From RAM1 sp943372515 (GTDB lineage Bacteria; Pseudomonadota; Gammaproteobacteria; Burkholderiales; Burkholderiaceae_C), in contig CALRYY010000006.1 of the NCBI GenBank assembly GCA_943372515.1, forward strand, positions 1 through 64,000: DNA of 64,000 bases, given 5' to 3'. The notes under the pieces are model-generated. The model worked only from the letters and a program-made list of their open reading frames with translations. It searched no databases and had not been told where the DNA came from. Position 1 is the first letter of the stretch. Each line of letters starts with the position of its first letter. A program made the translations under genes and the position numbers. Shown in pieces: positions 49,125-56,942 of the stretch.

Positions 49125-49742
49125 ATGGACATCCAGCTCAACTACATCAACAACTCGAACGACGCCAACAATTCGCAGGTGGTGATCTTTCAGAAGAACG
49201 TTGCCACCAACTTTGACGAACTGGCGGTGGCCTGGCAGGTGATCCAGTACTGCGGGTATGGGGACAACCACCCGTTCAGGTTTCCCATGTCCATGCAGGT
49301 CGGCGCAAGCGACAGCTATGGCAACTACACGCCACAATTGACCGCGCAGAACGGGCAGTTGTTCACCATGCAGATGTCGGCCTCTGGCGACACGTTGGTC
49401 TACAGCGGAGCGGCCACCAGCATGAACGAGGTGCAGGTGCTCAATGGGCTGCAAAAGGGCGCGATCAACGCCAGCATCTACAAGGACGGCCGGCTGCTGG
49501 CCATCAAGACATCCATCGCGCCGCAGCAAAGGGCGGTGTTCGAGTTCAAGCCGACGATCTGGATCGGCGTGGCGTCTCAGGTGGTGCAGGGCCAGGTGAT
49601 GAACTCAGCCATCCTGTCAGACATCAACACCGAACTTTCATTGCTGGGCATTGCCAGCGCCGACATCGTCATGACCGGCGGCGGCCCGGGTCCGAATGCC
49701 ACGCCGTTCCAGTTCAACCTGCAAAACATCGTGATGGCCTGA
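49125..49742 (+). CDS. Conserved-looking protein of unknown function
   Basis: 205 residues from ATG at 49125, preceded by AGGAGGAACC, a near-perfect ribosome-binding site predicting high expression. The sequence is Asn/Gln/Ser-rich at the start (IQLNYINNSNDANNSQ) and without signal peptide or membrane segment. It reads as a beta-rich fold (VVIFQKNVATNF, FEFKPTIWIGVASQV, INTELSLLGIASADIVMTGGG). No domain or catalytic motif is recognised. It lies between nadA and the convergent nadB, behind three dyads. A soluble, abundant, possibly self-associating protein is the most that can be inferred. Confidence 0.75.
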   Translation: MDIQLNYINNSNDANNSQVVIFQKNVATNFDELAVAWQVIQYCGYGDNHPFRFPMSMQVGASDSYGNYTPQLTAQNGQLFTMQMSASGDTLVYSGAATSMNEVQVLNGLQKGAINASIYKDGRLLAIKTSIAPQQRAVFEFKPTIWIGVASQVVQGQVMNSAILSDINTELSLLGIASADIVMTGGGPGPNATPFQFNLQNIVMA

Positions 49743-49764
49743 GCCTGGTGCGGCCCCGGAAGAC

Positions 49765-51348
49765 TCAGGGCGCCAGCACGGTCGGCTGCGGGTCGGCCAG
49801 CAGGCCCGGGTAGTCCAGGCTGTAGTGCAGGCCACGGCTTTCATGGCGGGCCTGCGCCGAGCGCACGATCAACTCGGCCACCTGCACCAGGTTGCGCAGC
49901 TCCAGCAGGTCGCGCGTGACGTGAAAGTGCGCGTAGAACTCATTGATCTCGCCCTGCAGCAACGCAATGCGGTGCGCGGCGCGCTCCAGCCGTTTGTTGG
50001 TGCGCACAATGCCCACGTAGTCCCACATGAAGCGGCGCAGCTCGTCCCAGTTGTGCGAGATGACCACGGCCTCGTCGGCGTCGGTCACGCGGCTGTCGTC
50101 CCAGCCGGGCAGCAAGGGCGGGCTGGACAGCGGCGACTGCAGGATGTCCAGCGCGGCGGCGCGGGCAAACACCATGCACTCCACCAGCGAATTGCTGGCC
50201 AGCCGGTTGGCGCCATGCAGGCCGGAATAGGCTGTTTCGCCCACTGCATGCAGGCCCACCAGGTCAGTGCGGCCATGCAGGTCGGTGTGGATGCCGCCGC
50301 AGGTGTAATGCGCCGCCGGCACCACCGGGATGGGCTCTTTGGAAATGTCGATGCCAAACTCAAGGCAGCGCGCGTAGATGTTGGGGAAGTGGGCCTGGAT
50401 GAACGCCAGCGGCTGGTGCGAGATGTCCAGGTGCACGCAATCGATGCCGTGCTTTTTCATTTCAAAGTCGATCGCGCGGGCCACGATGTCGCGCGGCGCC
50501 AGCTCGGCACGGATGTCGTGCTGGGGCATGAAGCGCGTTCCCCCCGCGGATTCAGGCAGCTTCAGCTGCCCGCCTTCACCCCGCACCGCTTCGCTGATCA
50601 AAAAGCTCTTGGCATGCGGGTGGTACAGGCAGGTCGGGTGAAACTGGATGAACTCCATGTTGCTCACGCGGCAGCCCGTGCGCCAGGCCGCCGCTATGCC
50701 GTCGCCCGTGGCCGTGTCGGGGTTGGTGGTGTACAGGTAGACCTTGCCCGCGCCGCCCGTGGCCAGGATGGTGTGGGGCGCGCGGAATGTCAGCACCTGG
50801 TCGGTCTTTTCGTCCAGCGCGTACAGGCCCAGGCAGCGGTTCAGCGGCAGGCCGCGCTTCTTGCCGGTGATCAGGTCCACCAGCACATGGTGCTCAAACA
50901 GCGTGATGCTGGGCGTGCGGCGCACATGCTCGATCAGCGTCTTTTGCACGGCGGCGCCGGTGGCGTCGGTCACGTGCACGATGCGCCGCGCGCTGTGGCC
51001 GCCTTCACGCGTCAGGTGCAGCTGGCCGTCTTCTTCAGAAAACGGCACACCCAGATCGCGCAGCCAGCCAATGCTCTTGGGCGCGTGCTCCACCACAAAG
51101 CGGGTGGCGGCAGGGTCTGACAGGCCGGCGCCTGCCACCAGCGTGTCGTCCACATGGGCGTCAAAGGTGTCGCCTTCGGCCAGCACGGCGGCAATGCCGC
51201 CCTGGGCCCAGCCGCTGGAGCCGTCGCTCATGGCGCGCTTGGTCAGCACAGCCACACGGTGGGTGGGCGCCAGGTGCAGCGCGGCAGACAGGCCGGCCAG
51301 GCCGCTGCCGACGATCAGCACGTCAAAGTCGTAATAGGTTTGGGTCAC
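49765..51348 (-). CDS. nadB: L-aspartate oxidase
   Basis: 527 residues. The FAD-binding N-terminus VLIVGSGLAGLSAALHLA, the SSGWAQGGIAAV motif, GGHSARRIVHVTDATG and the HYTCGGIHTDLHGRTDLVGLHAVGE region define NadB, which oxidises aspartate to iminoaspartate for NadA. NGANRLASNSL-type motif is present as HGANRLASNSLVE. It is convergent to the gene of unknown function and lies 12 bp downstream of scpA on the minus strand. Confidence 0.96.
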   Translation of the reverse strand: MTQTYYDFDVLIVGSGLAGLSAALHLAPTHRVAVLTKRAMSDGSSGWAQGGIAAVLAEGDTFDAHVDDTLVAGAGLSDPAATRFVVEHAPKSIGWLRDLGVPFSEEDGQLHLTREGGHSARRIVHVTDATGAAVQKTLIEHVRRTPSITLFEHHVLVDLITGKKRGLPLNRCLGLYALDEKTDQVLTFRAPHTILATGGAGKVYLYTTNPDTATGDGIAAAWRTGCRVSNMEFIQFHPTCLYHPHAKSFLISEAVRGEGGQLKLPESAGGTRFMPQHDIRAELAPRDIVARAIDFEMKKHGIDCVHLDISHQPLAFIQAHFPNIYARCLEFGIDISKEPIPVVPAAHYTCGGIHTDLHGRTDLVGLHAVGETAYSGLHGANRLASNSLVECMVFARAAALDILQSPLSSPPLLPGWDDSRVTDADEAVVISHNWDELRRFMWDYVGIVRTNKRLERAAHRIALLQGEINEFYAHFHVTRDLLELRNLVQVAELIVRSAQARHESRGLHYSLDYPGLLADPQPTVLAP

Positions 51349-51360
51349 GGTGAAAAATCT

Positions 51361-52200
51361 TCAGGCCGGTGAATAGGCCAGACGCACATAGATGGGGGCA
51401 AAGGCCTCGGCCTGCGTGACCTCGACCAGGGTTTCCTTGGCCAGCTCCAGCAGGGCGATGAAGGTCACGATCAGCACGGGCACGCCGCGGGTCACGTCAA
51501 ACAGGTTCTCAAACTCGACGAACTTGCGGCCCTGCAGGTGGCGCAGCACGATGCTCATGTGCTCGCGCACCGACAGTTCTTCGCGGGTGATCTTGTGGTG
51601 CTGCACCAGCCGGGCGCGCTTGATGATGTCGCGCCACGCATCCTGCAGGTCCACCACGTTCACGTCGGGAAAGCGCGGCTGGATCGATTGCTCGATGTAC
51701 ACCTGCGCGCGCAGCACGTCGCGGCCCACCTGGGGCACCGCGTTCAGGCGCGCGGCGGCCAGCTTCATCTGCTCGTATTCGAGCAGGCGGCGCACCAGCT
51801 CGGCGCGCGGGTCCTCGGGCTCCTGGCCTTCGGCCACCTTCTTGGGTGGCAGCAGCATGCGCGACTTGATCTCGATCAGCATCGCGGCCATCAGCAAATA
51901 TTCGGCCGCCAGCTCCAGGTTGCGGCTGCGGATCTCTTCCACATAGACCAGGTACTGGCGCGTGACCCCGGCCATGGGGATGTCCAGGATGTTGAAGTTC
52001 TGCTTGCGGATCAGGTACAGCAGCAAGTCCAGCGGGCCTTCAAAGGCCTCCAGGAACACCTCCAGCGCATCGGGCGGGATGTACAGGTCGGTGGGCATGG
52101 CGAACAGCGGTTCGCCATACAGGCGGGCCAGCGCCACCTGGTCCACCACGTCAGGCATGCCGGGCACGCCTTGCAGGGGCACGGCTGCCGGGTCGCTCAC
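51361..52200 (-). CDS. scpA: Segregation and condensation protein A
   Basis: 279 residues from a GTG at 52200 overlapping the DUF3460 stop (GTGA); the longer frame is a shadow. VFLEAFEGPLDLLLYLIRKQNFNILDIP is the kleisin N-terminus that binds SMC, and ELAAEYLLMAAMLIEIKSRMLLP follows. The C-terminal winged helix (~215-270) ends with AFAPIYVRLA. ScpA bridges the SMC heads in the bacterial condensin that separates chromosomes. scpB is not in the window. Confidence 0.94.
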   Translation of the reverse strand: MSDPAAVPLQGVPGMPDVVDQVALARLYGEPLFAMPTDLYIPPDALEVFLEAFEGPLDLLLYLIRKQNFNILDIPMAGVTRQYLVYVEEIRSRNLELAAEYLLMAAMLIEIKSRMLLPPKKVAEGQEPEDPRAELVRRLLEYEQMKLAAARLNAVPQVGRDVLRAQVYIEQSIQPRFPDVNVVDLQDAWRDIIKRARLVQHHKITREELSVREHMSIVLRHLQGRKFVEFENLFDVTRGVPVLIVTFIALLELAKETLVEVTQAEAFAPIYVRLAYSPA

Positions 52201-52412
52201 TTGGCGTCGGTCTGGTAGACGTAGGGCTTTTGCGGCACTTCGCCGGCGCGGTAATCGCCCCAGGCGCTGCGGTCCACCGCCTTGTCCCACAGCAGGGCAC
52301 GGCCGGCGCGCTGCTGGGCTTCGAGGTCGGGTTTGCCGGTTTTCAGTTCGTCGATGAACTGGGTGATTTCAGACTTGTAGTGGGCGCGGCGGAAGAAATT
52401 CGCAATGGACAT
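52197..52412 (-). CDS. DUF3460 family protein
   Basis: 71 residues (MSIANFFRRAHYKSEITQFIDELK...), small, basic and soluble. The NFF-x-AHY-SExTQFIxxLK start and RALLWDK centre match DUF3460, a beta-proteobacterial family of unknown function commonly placed just before scpA. Its stop overlaps the scpA GTG, so the two are translationally coupled, suggesting a chromosome- or division-related role. Confidence 0.9.
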   Translation of the reverse strand: MSIANFFRRAHYKSEITQFIDELKTGKPDLEAQQRAGRALLWDKAVDRSAWGDYRAGEVPQKPYVYQTDAK

Positions 52413-52544
52413 GGGGAACCCTTTGTCAGGGATTTTAGCTGGCGGGGGCGGCGGGTGGGGATAAGGTGAGCGACCTCCGTATAGCTGCGGTGGCGCGGGC
52501 TCGTCATGAGAATGGCCGGGAGTCCATTTTTGTTCCAGGTATCC

Positions 52545-54998
52545 ATGTCCATCAGCACGCCCCGCATCGGTTCCGCAGCATCCGGCCCATCGAGTCCCTT
52601 GGCGTCACGTCGGGGCGCCCCATCGACGGTGGCAGCGACCGCTGTTAGCCCGTCTTCGCCGCGTGGCGGGGCGATCCCGCCGCGCCGACCCTCGCTTTCC
52701 TTTGTCGGGCCAGCGCCTGCGCGTCCCCGGCGGATGAGTGAATTGTTGACCGAAAGAGAGAATGTTGACATTCGAGAGAGCAAGTACAAGCTGACGGAGG
52801 ACGGCGCAACAGAACTTCTCGCCAAGGCAGGCGCGGATACCCCCGCCTATGACAAGCGGATGCGCCGGCTGCTGGGCGATACCAGCACGACGCCGTTGGC
52901 GAAGTTGTTGAATGGAAAAACCTTGGCTGAAGCCAACGCCCTGATCATCACCGTCAGGACCCAGATCGACGCCCAAAAGGCCCGCACGCCAGAGGTTACC
53001 CGTGAATTGCTGCTGGGTTTGAGCCCCGAGGAGAAGGCTAAGGAGAGAGCTGAGAAGGCTAACAAGGCCGTCAACGAGGCGATTTGCAAGCTGCAGCAGG
53101 GCAATCCGCCCGGTCTGCGCGATGTTCTGGCCGGTGTTCCGGATTCAGACGAGACAGGATTGGGACAGCTTTTTGCCAACGCCCTGCAGAACCGGTCGGT
53201 GGAAGAACTTAAAGTTCTGGAGAAAGGCTTTCAAACCAGTGCCCGGGTGATGCTGATGGCCGATTCGAAAGCACCGCTGGAGCCCGCTACCAGGATGAAG
53301 TTCACGTGTCTGGATAAAGCTTTCAAGGAGGCCATTGAAAAGGCCACGAAACGCAAAGCGGAAAGCGAAACCATTCGAACCGAGAGCTGGGACAGCGTGC
53401 GCAGCCGATTGCTAAGGCCTCGCCCAGCTTCCGAGGATGCGATTTCGTCTACGCGGCTTCGTCGCAGTTCGACGGTCTCGACCGCTTCCAGCGCTTCCAG
53501 CAGTTCCAGCAGTTCCAGCAGTTCCAGGAGATCGTCGATCGCAGACGCTGAACTGTCCGCAGAGGATGTCGACGATGCAGATTTTTCGCCTAACTCCGAG
53601 CCTCCTGCGGAACTTGAAGAAGAATCAAAATACCACGCCATCCGCGGACTTCAGCGATTGCACCAGTGCGCTTGCGGCCAGAGCACGGGTTTCGAGTCGT
53701 TGTGGCTTGACTCGCTGGCCACTGCCGCTGACGAGGAGGATTCCCAAGCGTTTTCTGCATATCTTCTGTCGACCCTCAAAGGCCTGCCGCCCGATGAGCT
53801 TCGAAAGATGGAGAACATCGTGGAGAGCTTTTTGACTAACCCAAGGGGTTCTGAGCACCAAGGCGTCGGGGAGAGCGTCCTTGAGGCCATCCGGAAGGCC
53901 CTCGAGCTCCATTCAGATGCGCCGAGTCCACCGGACAACAAGAACCCCGCCGGTGCAGCAAGCGCATCTCCAGTGGGCGCCTCGCCGGCTACTGAAAACG
54001 CTGACTTGAAAAAGGTAGTGGGAGACGCACTAGCTGCGTATGACAAGGCAGCGAAAGATAAAGCCAAATTCGATGCCCCAAAGTGGATTGATCAGTTGCT
54101 CGAAAAATCGGCAAATCAACCGCAGACTGTGATTGATCAGATGCGTGCTGCGCTGCGAACAAAGTCAAAGGATGAACTGAGCGCGCTTTTGGGCTGTGCG
54201 TTGCAGCTACCAACAGGCCCGGCACAACTAAACCTTGCAAGTTTGATTCGACGACAAATTGAAGCCGCTTATGACGGAAAAGCTCCGTCTTCCGGGAGCG
54301 ACTCCAAGAGCTCTGGGGCTGCAGCCGTATCCGGCCGGACTATCAACGATGCCAAGAACCCACCGGTTTCTGGCGAGGCTGGCAATTCATCGTCTGTCGC
54401 CGGGAGCATCGGCAATTCTTTTGCTGGCGCCTCGAGTCCCAGTTCAGCATCTGTACGCGCAAGCAGCAAGTGGAGGCTTGACAACAAAGCGGATTCTGTC
54501 ACCCGCCAACTTCTGGCGCCGTTGAATCAATTTGCGAGGCAGTTCGACAACGCCAGATCCAATTTCACTCAAGCGCGAACCGATTACCTGAAAGAAGATT
54601 CCCTTCGGCAGATTGTGGACGCAACTCAGAAACTGGTCTTAGCGGCGCGCGGGATAGGCGATGGCATGAACGTACACGCCAAGACGCTGAACAAGGCATT
54701 CCTGGATGCTGCCAGGAACTTGAAAGACGTACTGGACAAAGTCGATGCAACCGTTGCCTCGGACACCCAGAAGATTTCGCGTAAGTGGCGGCCTTCGGAT
54801 CTGGAACAGGCCGGGCTGGCCGTCATCCAGCGGGGAATGCCTAGCGCCGACGGCAAAGCGCCTCGCACATCGATGGCGTCCTTGGCCACCAGCAGCCTCT
54901 ACCAACGGGTGAGCTCCATCTTGGAGACCGAAGCTCAAGCCTCGAAGCTGGCTCGGAGCCTGCTCGAATCTCCCACAACGTCTCGAATCAACTCTTGA
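52545..54998 (+). CDS. Large Ser-rich effector-like protein, unknown function
   Basis: 817 residues from ATG at 52545 (MSISTPRIGSAASGPSSPLA), with AGG six bases upstream; an ATG at 52506 is the alternative. The first ~65 residues are Ser/Pro/Ala/Arg-rich with almost no acidic residues, as in type III secretion signals. The rest is mostly helical and charged, with a poly-Ser stretch near 320-333 and Ser/Ala/Gly linkers near 475-495 and 590-650. No signal peptide, membrane segment or catalytic motif is visible. GC is lower than in neighbours, suggesting transfer. Effector status is inferred from composition and the ShET2-like gene nearby; no secretion genes or clear PIP box were found. Confidence 0.65.
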   Translation: MSISTPRIGSAASGPSSPLASRRGAPSTVAATAVSPSSPRGGAIPPRRPSLSFVGPAPARPRRMSELLTERENVDIRESKYKLTEDGATELLAKAGADTPAYDKRMRRLLGDTSTTPLAKLLNGKTLAEANALIITVRTQIDAQKARTPEVTRELLLGLSPEEKAKERAEKANKAVNEAICKLQQGNPPGLRDVLAGVPDSDETGLGQLFANALQNRSVEELKVLEKGFQTSARVMLMADSKAPLEPATRMKFTCLDKAFKEAIEKATKRKAESETIRTESWDSVRSRLLRPRPASEDAISSTRLRRSSTVSTASSASSSSSSSSSSRRSSIADAELSAEDVDDADFSPNSEPPAELEEESKYHAIRGLQRLHQCACGQSTGFESLWLDSLATAADEEDSQAFSAYLLSTLKGLPPDELRKMENIVESFLTNPRGSEHQGVGESVLEAIRKALELHSDAPSPPDNKNPAGAASASPVGASPATENADLKKVVGDALAAYDKAAKDKAKFDAPKWIDQLLEKSANQPQTVIDQMRAALRTKSKDELSALLGCALQLPTGPAQLNLASLIRRQIEAAYDGKAPSSGSDSKSSGAAAVSGRTINDAKNPPVSGEAGNSSSVAGSIGNSFAGASSPSSASVRASSKWRLDNKADSVTRQLLAPLNQFARQFDNARSNFTQARTDYLKEDSLRQIVDATQKLVLAARGIGDGMNVHAKTLNKAFLDAARNLKDVLDKVDATVASDTQKISRKWRPSDLEQAGLAVIQRGMPSADGKAPRTSMASLATSSLYQRVSSILETEAQASKLARSLLESPTTSRINS
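53486..53530 (+). repeat. Five 9-bp tandem repeats coding poly-Ser
   Basis: Five consecutive units TTCCAGCGC, TTCCAGCAG (three times) and TTCCAGGAG. Being 9 bp long, copy changes keep the frame and only alter the Ser-tract length in the effector-like protein. Such tracts commonly vary by replication slippage. Confidence 0.85.
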
Positions 54999-56661
54999 TG
55001 CGTGGGTCGGTGTCCCCCGCCAACGCCGCCGCAAACCCCGAACTCTCAAACAGCGCCCGCGGCTGCGCCTGCAGCGCATCCACCCGCAGCGTGCCGCCGC
55101 GCGCCAGCACGGCCTTGTGCAGCTGGCGCAGGGCGTCCAGGCCCGACGCGTCCAGCGACACCAGTTGCAGGGCGTCCAGCACCACTTCGGGTGCGTCCGG
55201 GCCTGCTTCCACGGCCTGCATGGCCACGTCGATCTTGGCGACCGCGCCAAAGAACAGCGCGCCGTACAGCTTGAAGGTGAATCGCCGGCCGTCCTGCGCG
55301 ATCAGCTCCACGCGGAACAGCGAGCTCATGCGCCGGATGAACAGCGCGCAGGCCGCCACCAGCCCCACCTGCACCGCCACCGTCAGGTCGAACACCACGG
55401 TGAGAAAGAACGTGCCCAGCATCAGCACGCGGCAATGGCTGCTGTACTGGCGCAGGCGGGCAAAGGCATGCCATTCGCCCATGTTCCAGGCCACGAACAG
55501 CAGGATGCCCGCCAGCACCGCCAGCGGCACGTGCAGCGCCAGCGGCGCGGCCAGCAGCACCACGGCCGCCAGCGTCAGCGCATGCACCATGCCCGCCACC
55601 GGCGAAGTGGCGCCGGCGCGCACGTTGGTCACGGTGCGCGCGATGGTGCCCGTGGCCGGCATGCCGCCGAAGAACGGTGTCACGAAGTTGGCCACACCCT
55701 GGGCCATGAGCTCCTGGTTGGGGTCGTGGCGGCGCTGCGTGCCCAGCTGGTCGGCCACGCGCGCGCACAGCAGCGATTCAATGGCGCCCAGCAGCGCAAT
55801 GGTCAGCGTGGGCGTGACCAGCAGCTTGACCGTTTCCCATGAAAAATCAGGCAAAGCGAAGGACGGCAGGCCCTGCGGTATGCCGCCAAAGCGCGAGCCA
55901 ATCGTTTCTACCGGCAGGTGCAGGATCCCCGCAAACACCGTCAGCGTGACCAGCGCCACGATGGGCCCCGGCATGCGCGAGGTGACGCGCACGGCGCGCC
56001 CCATGCCGGGCAGCTCCAGCGCGTGGTGAACGGCATGGTGCACGGCGGATTTCTCGTTCCACAGGCGCGGCCAGACAAACAGGCCCAGCACGCAGGCCAG
56101 CCCCAGCCCGAAGGCATAGGGGTTGAAGGTGTCCAGGTGCTGCCCCATGACCTTGAGCTGCGTGAAGAAGTCCGCCGGCATCTTGGGCACGGTCAGGCCC
56201 AGCCAGTCGCGCAGCTGTGACGCGGCAATCAGCACGGCAATGCCGTTGGTAAAGCCGATGACGATGCTGACCGGCACATAGCGCACCAGCGTGCCCAGCT
56301 TGAGCAGCCCCAGCACAAACAGCAGCACGCCCGCGCAGGCGGTGGATATCAGCAGGTTGGCCAGGCCGTAACGCTCGACAATGCCGTAGACGATCACGAT
56401 GAACGCGCCAGCCGGCCCGCCAATCTGCACGCTGGAGCCGCCCAGCGCCGAGATGAGAAAGCCCGCGATGATGGCCGTCCACAGCCCCGCCTGCGGCGAC
56501 AGGCCCGACGCGATGGCAAATGCCATGGCCAGCGGCAGCGCCACGATGCCCACCGTCACGCCCGCGCCCACGTCGGCCATGAAGCGGCCGCGGTCGTAGC
56601 CGCGCAGCGAATCGATCAACCGGGGGTGAAAGCCCGCCAGGTGCAGGCGGGGCGGGGTCAA
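54988..56661 (-). CDS. SulP family anion transporter with STAS domain
   Basis: 557 residues from a TTG at 56661 with GGAG nine bases upstream and four bases after the lipoprotein stop; the ATG at 56712 would overlap that gene. GVTVGIVALPLAMAFAIASGLSPQAGLWTAI is the SulP signature, followed by about ten membrane helices. A STAS domain spans ~440-550 (VVLDALQLVSLDASGLDALRQL). It differs from the SulP at 18639 and resembles the bicarbonate/C4-anion branch more by its FANGIAV-like GFTNGIAVL region; cargo unproven. Its 3' end overlaps that of the effector-like gene by 11 bp. Confidence 0.9.
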   Translation of the reverse strand: MTPPRLHLAGFHPRLIDSLRGYDRGRFMADVGAGVTVGIVALPLAMAFAIASGLSPQAGLWTAIIAGFLISALGGSSVQIGGPAGAFIVIVYGIVERYGLANLLISTACAGVLLFVLGLLKLGTLVRYVPVSIVIGFTNGIAVLIAASQLRDWLGLTVPKMPADFFTQLKVMGQHLDTFNPYAFGLGLACVLGLFVWPRLWNEKSAVHHAVHHALELPGMGRAVRVTSRMPGPIVALVTLTVFAGILHLPVETIGSRFGGIPQGLPSFALPDFSWETVKLLVTPTLTIALLGAIESLLCARVADQLGTQRRHDPNQELMAQGVANFVTPFFGGMPATGTIARTVTNVRAGATSPVAGMVHALTLAAVVLLAAPLALHVPLAVLAGILLFVAWNMGEWHAFARLRQYSSHCRVLMLGTFFLTVVFDLTVAVQVGLVAACALFIRRMSSLFRVELIAQDGRRFTFKLYGALFFGAVAKIDVAMQAVEAGPDAPEVVLDALQLVSLDASGLDALRQLHKAVLARGGTLRVDALQAQPRALFESSGFAAALAGDTDPRIKS

Positions 56662-56665
56662 GGTG

Positions 56666-56875
56666 TCAGTCTCCGCCGGGGATGACGGCGTTGGCTGCGG
56701 CGCCCACGGCACGGCCGGTCAGGCGCACGGCGCCGATGGTGGCGTCTGCGGCCAGGCCGACGGTCTTGACGGCCACCGTGGCGGCCGTGTCGGCCACGGC
56801 GATGACCGCGCAGCCCTGCAGGAGCGCGGTGGCGGCCAGCAGGGCCGCCGTGAGCGTGCGTGCGCGAGAGAACAT
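56666..56875 (-). CDS. Small lipoprotein
   Basis: 69 residues with signal peptide and lipobox LLQGC (Cys22), then a short Ala/Val/Thr/Gly-rich mature part (AVIAVADTAATVAVKTVGLAAD) ending in a Pro-Gly-Gly-Asp tail. It resembles the widespread small lipoproteins of about 70 residues with repeated AVDTAxxV patterns, whose function is unknown. It lies 4 bp ahead of the SulP gene and is probably co-transcribed. Confidence 0.85.
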   Translation of the reverse strand: MFSRARTLTAALLAATALLQGCAVIAVADTAATVAVKTVGLAADATIGAVRLTGRAVGAAANAVIPGGD

Positions 56876-56942
56876 GGCTAAGACCCCAGTGAACTGTGAC
56901 GAGGACCGATTTTACGGCGCCGCCCGGGCCTGCCCCCGCGCT

